From contig JAITAW010000187.1 of the NCBI GenBank assembly GCA_031283905.1, positions 1-6,087 on the forward strand: a stretch of DNA of 6,087 nt. Direction: 5' to 3'. Each line of letters begins with the position of its first letter. Position 1 is the stretch's first letter. A model generated the notes under the pieces. That model was not told where the DNA came from and searched no databases. It was given only the letters and a program-made list of their open reading frames with translations. The translations under genes and the position numbers were made by a program. This document shows, piece by piece, positions 5,903 through 6,087 of the stretch. This stretch comes from Treponema sp. GTDB lineage: Bacteria; Spirochaetota; Spirochaetia; Treponematales; Breznakiellaceae.

Positions 5903-5920
5903 TTGCGGGATGTCCCGCAA
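5903..5920. repeat. Inverted repeat TTGCGGG-ATGT-CCCGCAA
   Basis: Arms 5903-5909 and 5914-5920 are perfectly complementary around a 4-nt loop. A G-T and then a G-C pair extend the stem at its base (5902/5921, 5901/5922). Confidence 0.9.
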
Positions 5921-5995
5921 TCAACGGCGGTTTGAGGAAAACGTAGCGCGCGTCACCCGCCGGCTTATGTGTACGATGATTGCCGCTCTTTGCGG

Positions 5996-6009
5996 AATAG
6001 GTACCTATT
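5996..6009. repeat. 14-bp perfect palindrome
   Basis: AATAGGTACCTATT reads identically on both strands and ends 12 nt before the poly-G tract. It overlaps the second copy of the 13-bp direct repeat by two bases. Confidence 0.9.
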
Positions 6010-6020
6010 TCAAGAGGATA
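6008..6020 (+). repeat. 13-bp direct repeat, copy 2
   Basis: This is the second exact copy of the 13-mer found at 5880-5892. It is followed by one C and then the 15-G run. Confidence 0.9.
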
Positions 6021-6021
6021 C

Positions 6022-6036
6022 GGGGGGGGGGGGGGG
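6022..6036 (+). repeat. Homopolymer of 15 G (C15 on the minus strand)
   Basis: Fifteen consecutive G residues are present. Tracts this long change length readily by slipped-strand mispairing and are a classic basis of phase variation. They are also hard to sequence accurately, so the count needs checking. An A8 run (6046-6053) follows 9 nt later. Confidence 0.97.
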
Positions 6037-6087
6037 ATTTACGACAAAAAAAATAATAAGAATTATTCATGTTGTTTGTTATTAATC

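Larger units (their letters stand above)
5718..6070 (-). pseudogene. Reading frame broken at a C15 tract, possibly phase-variable
   Basis: On the minus strand an ATG at 6070-6068 opens MNNSYYFFCRKS and enters a run of 15 C. With 15 C the frame stops shortly after the tract. A second frame begins just past the tract (PYPLEIGTYSAKSGNHRTHK...), is open for about 100 codons, and ends ...AGYEAKRGAVEP at the TGA 5720-5718. One more C, or two fewer, joins them into a 117-residue protein with a polyproline stretch. The stop is 22 nt upstream of the PRTase-HAD start, an operon-like spacing. Codon use downstream of the tract resembles the neighbouring genes. I do not recognise the family. The reverse strand is also open here, and the stretch is rich in palindromes, so it could instead be a non-coding dispersed repeat. 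No clear ribosome-binding site precedes the ATG, and the upstream frame stays open to the window edge, so the true start may lie outside. Confidence 0.4.

Noticed and set aside
5766..6056. Plus-strand frame through the poly-G tract
   Set aside because: TTG start without a Shine-Dalgarno; the minus strand has better codon use and an operon-like position. It cannot be fully excluded.

Overview
The window holds three clear protein genes, one decayed retroelement, and an unusual amount of small-scale repeat structure at its two ends and in its non-coding middle. No rRNA or tRNA gene and no CRISPR array was recognised. The organism is a bacterium that makes peptidoglycan, shown by a full-length penicillin-binding protein 1C. 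Surface-glycan-type accessory genes, in-frame tandem repeats and a long poly-G tract would suit a host-associated spirochaete such as Treponema, but this is a low-confidence inference because nothing here is a taxonomic marker.

Layout from left to right. (1) Bases 1-282 carry what may be the last codons of an upstream gene, then a non-coding stretch packed with inverted repeats whose arms overlap in series. (2) Bases 283-1239 (+) encode a FkbM-like SAM-dependent methyltransferase. Its N-terminus contains three near-identical 42-bp (14-residue) tandem repeats. (3) Bases 1240-2368 hold no intact gene. They contain nested hairpins, a probable remnant of group II intron RNA, and a reverse transcriptase/maturase pseudogene in at least six frame-shifted pieces that still shows the GDIKACFD and YADD motifs. 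A good sigma70-like promoter sits at the end of this remnant. (4) Bases 2369-4648 (+) encode PbpC with all catalytic motifs intact. (5) Two short hairpins separate it from a convergent gene. (6) Bases 4715-5695 (-) encode a phosphoribosyltransferase-HAD fusion with a basic C-terminal tail. (7) Directly upstream of that gene on the minus strand, bases 5718-6070 hold a reading frame interrupted at a 15-nt homopolymer (G15 on +, C15 on -). The frame would be continuous with 13 or 16 C residues, so this may be an off-phase contingency gene, a broken gene or a sequencing-length error.

Functionally, pbpC is a housekeeping-type cell-wall gene of higher GC content. The methyltransferase and the PRTase-HAD gene are more AT-rich, belong to families common in polysaccharide and surface-glycan loci, and share an almost identical 14-nt ribosome-binding leader. 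They look like accessory genes brought in around pbpC. The strongest leads are the poly-G frame switch, the in-frame 42-bp repeat array, and the serially overlapping inverted repeats in the leader of the methyltransferase gene.
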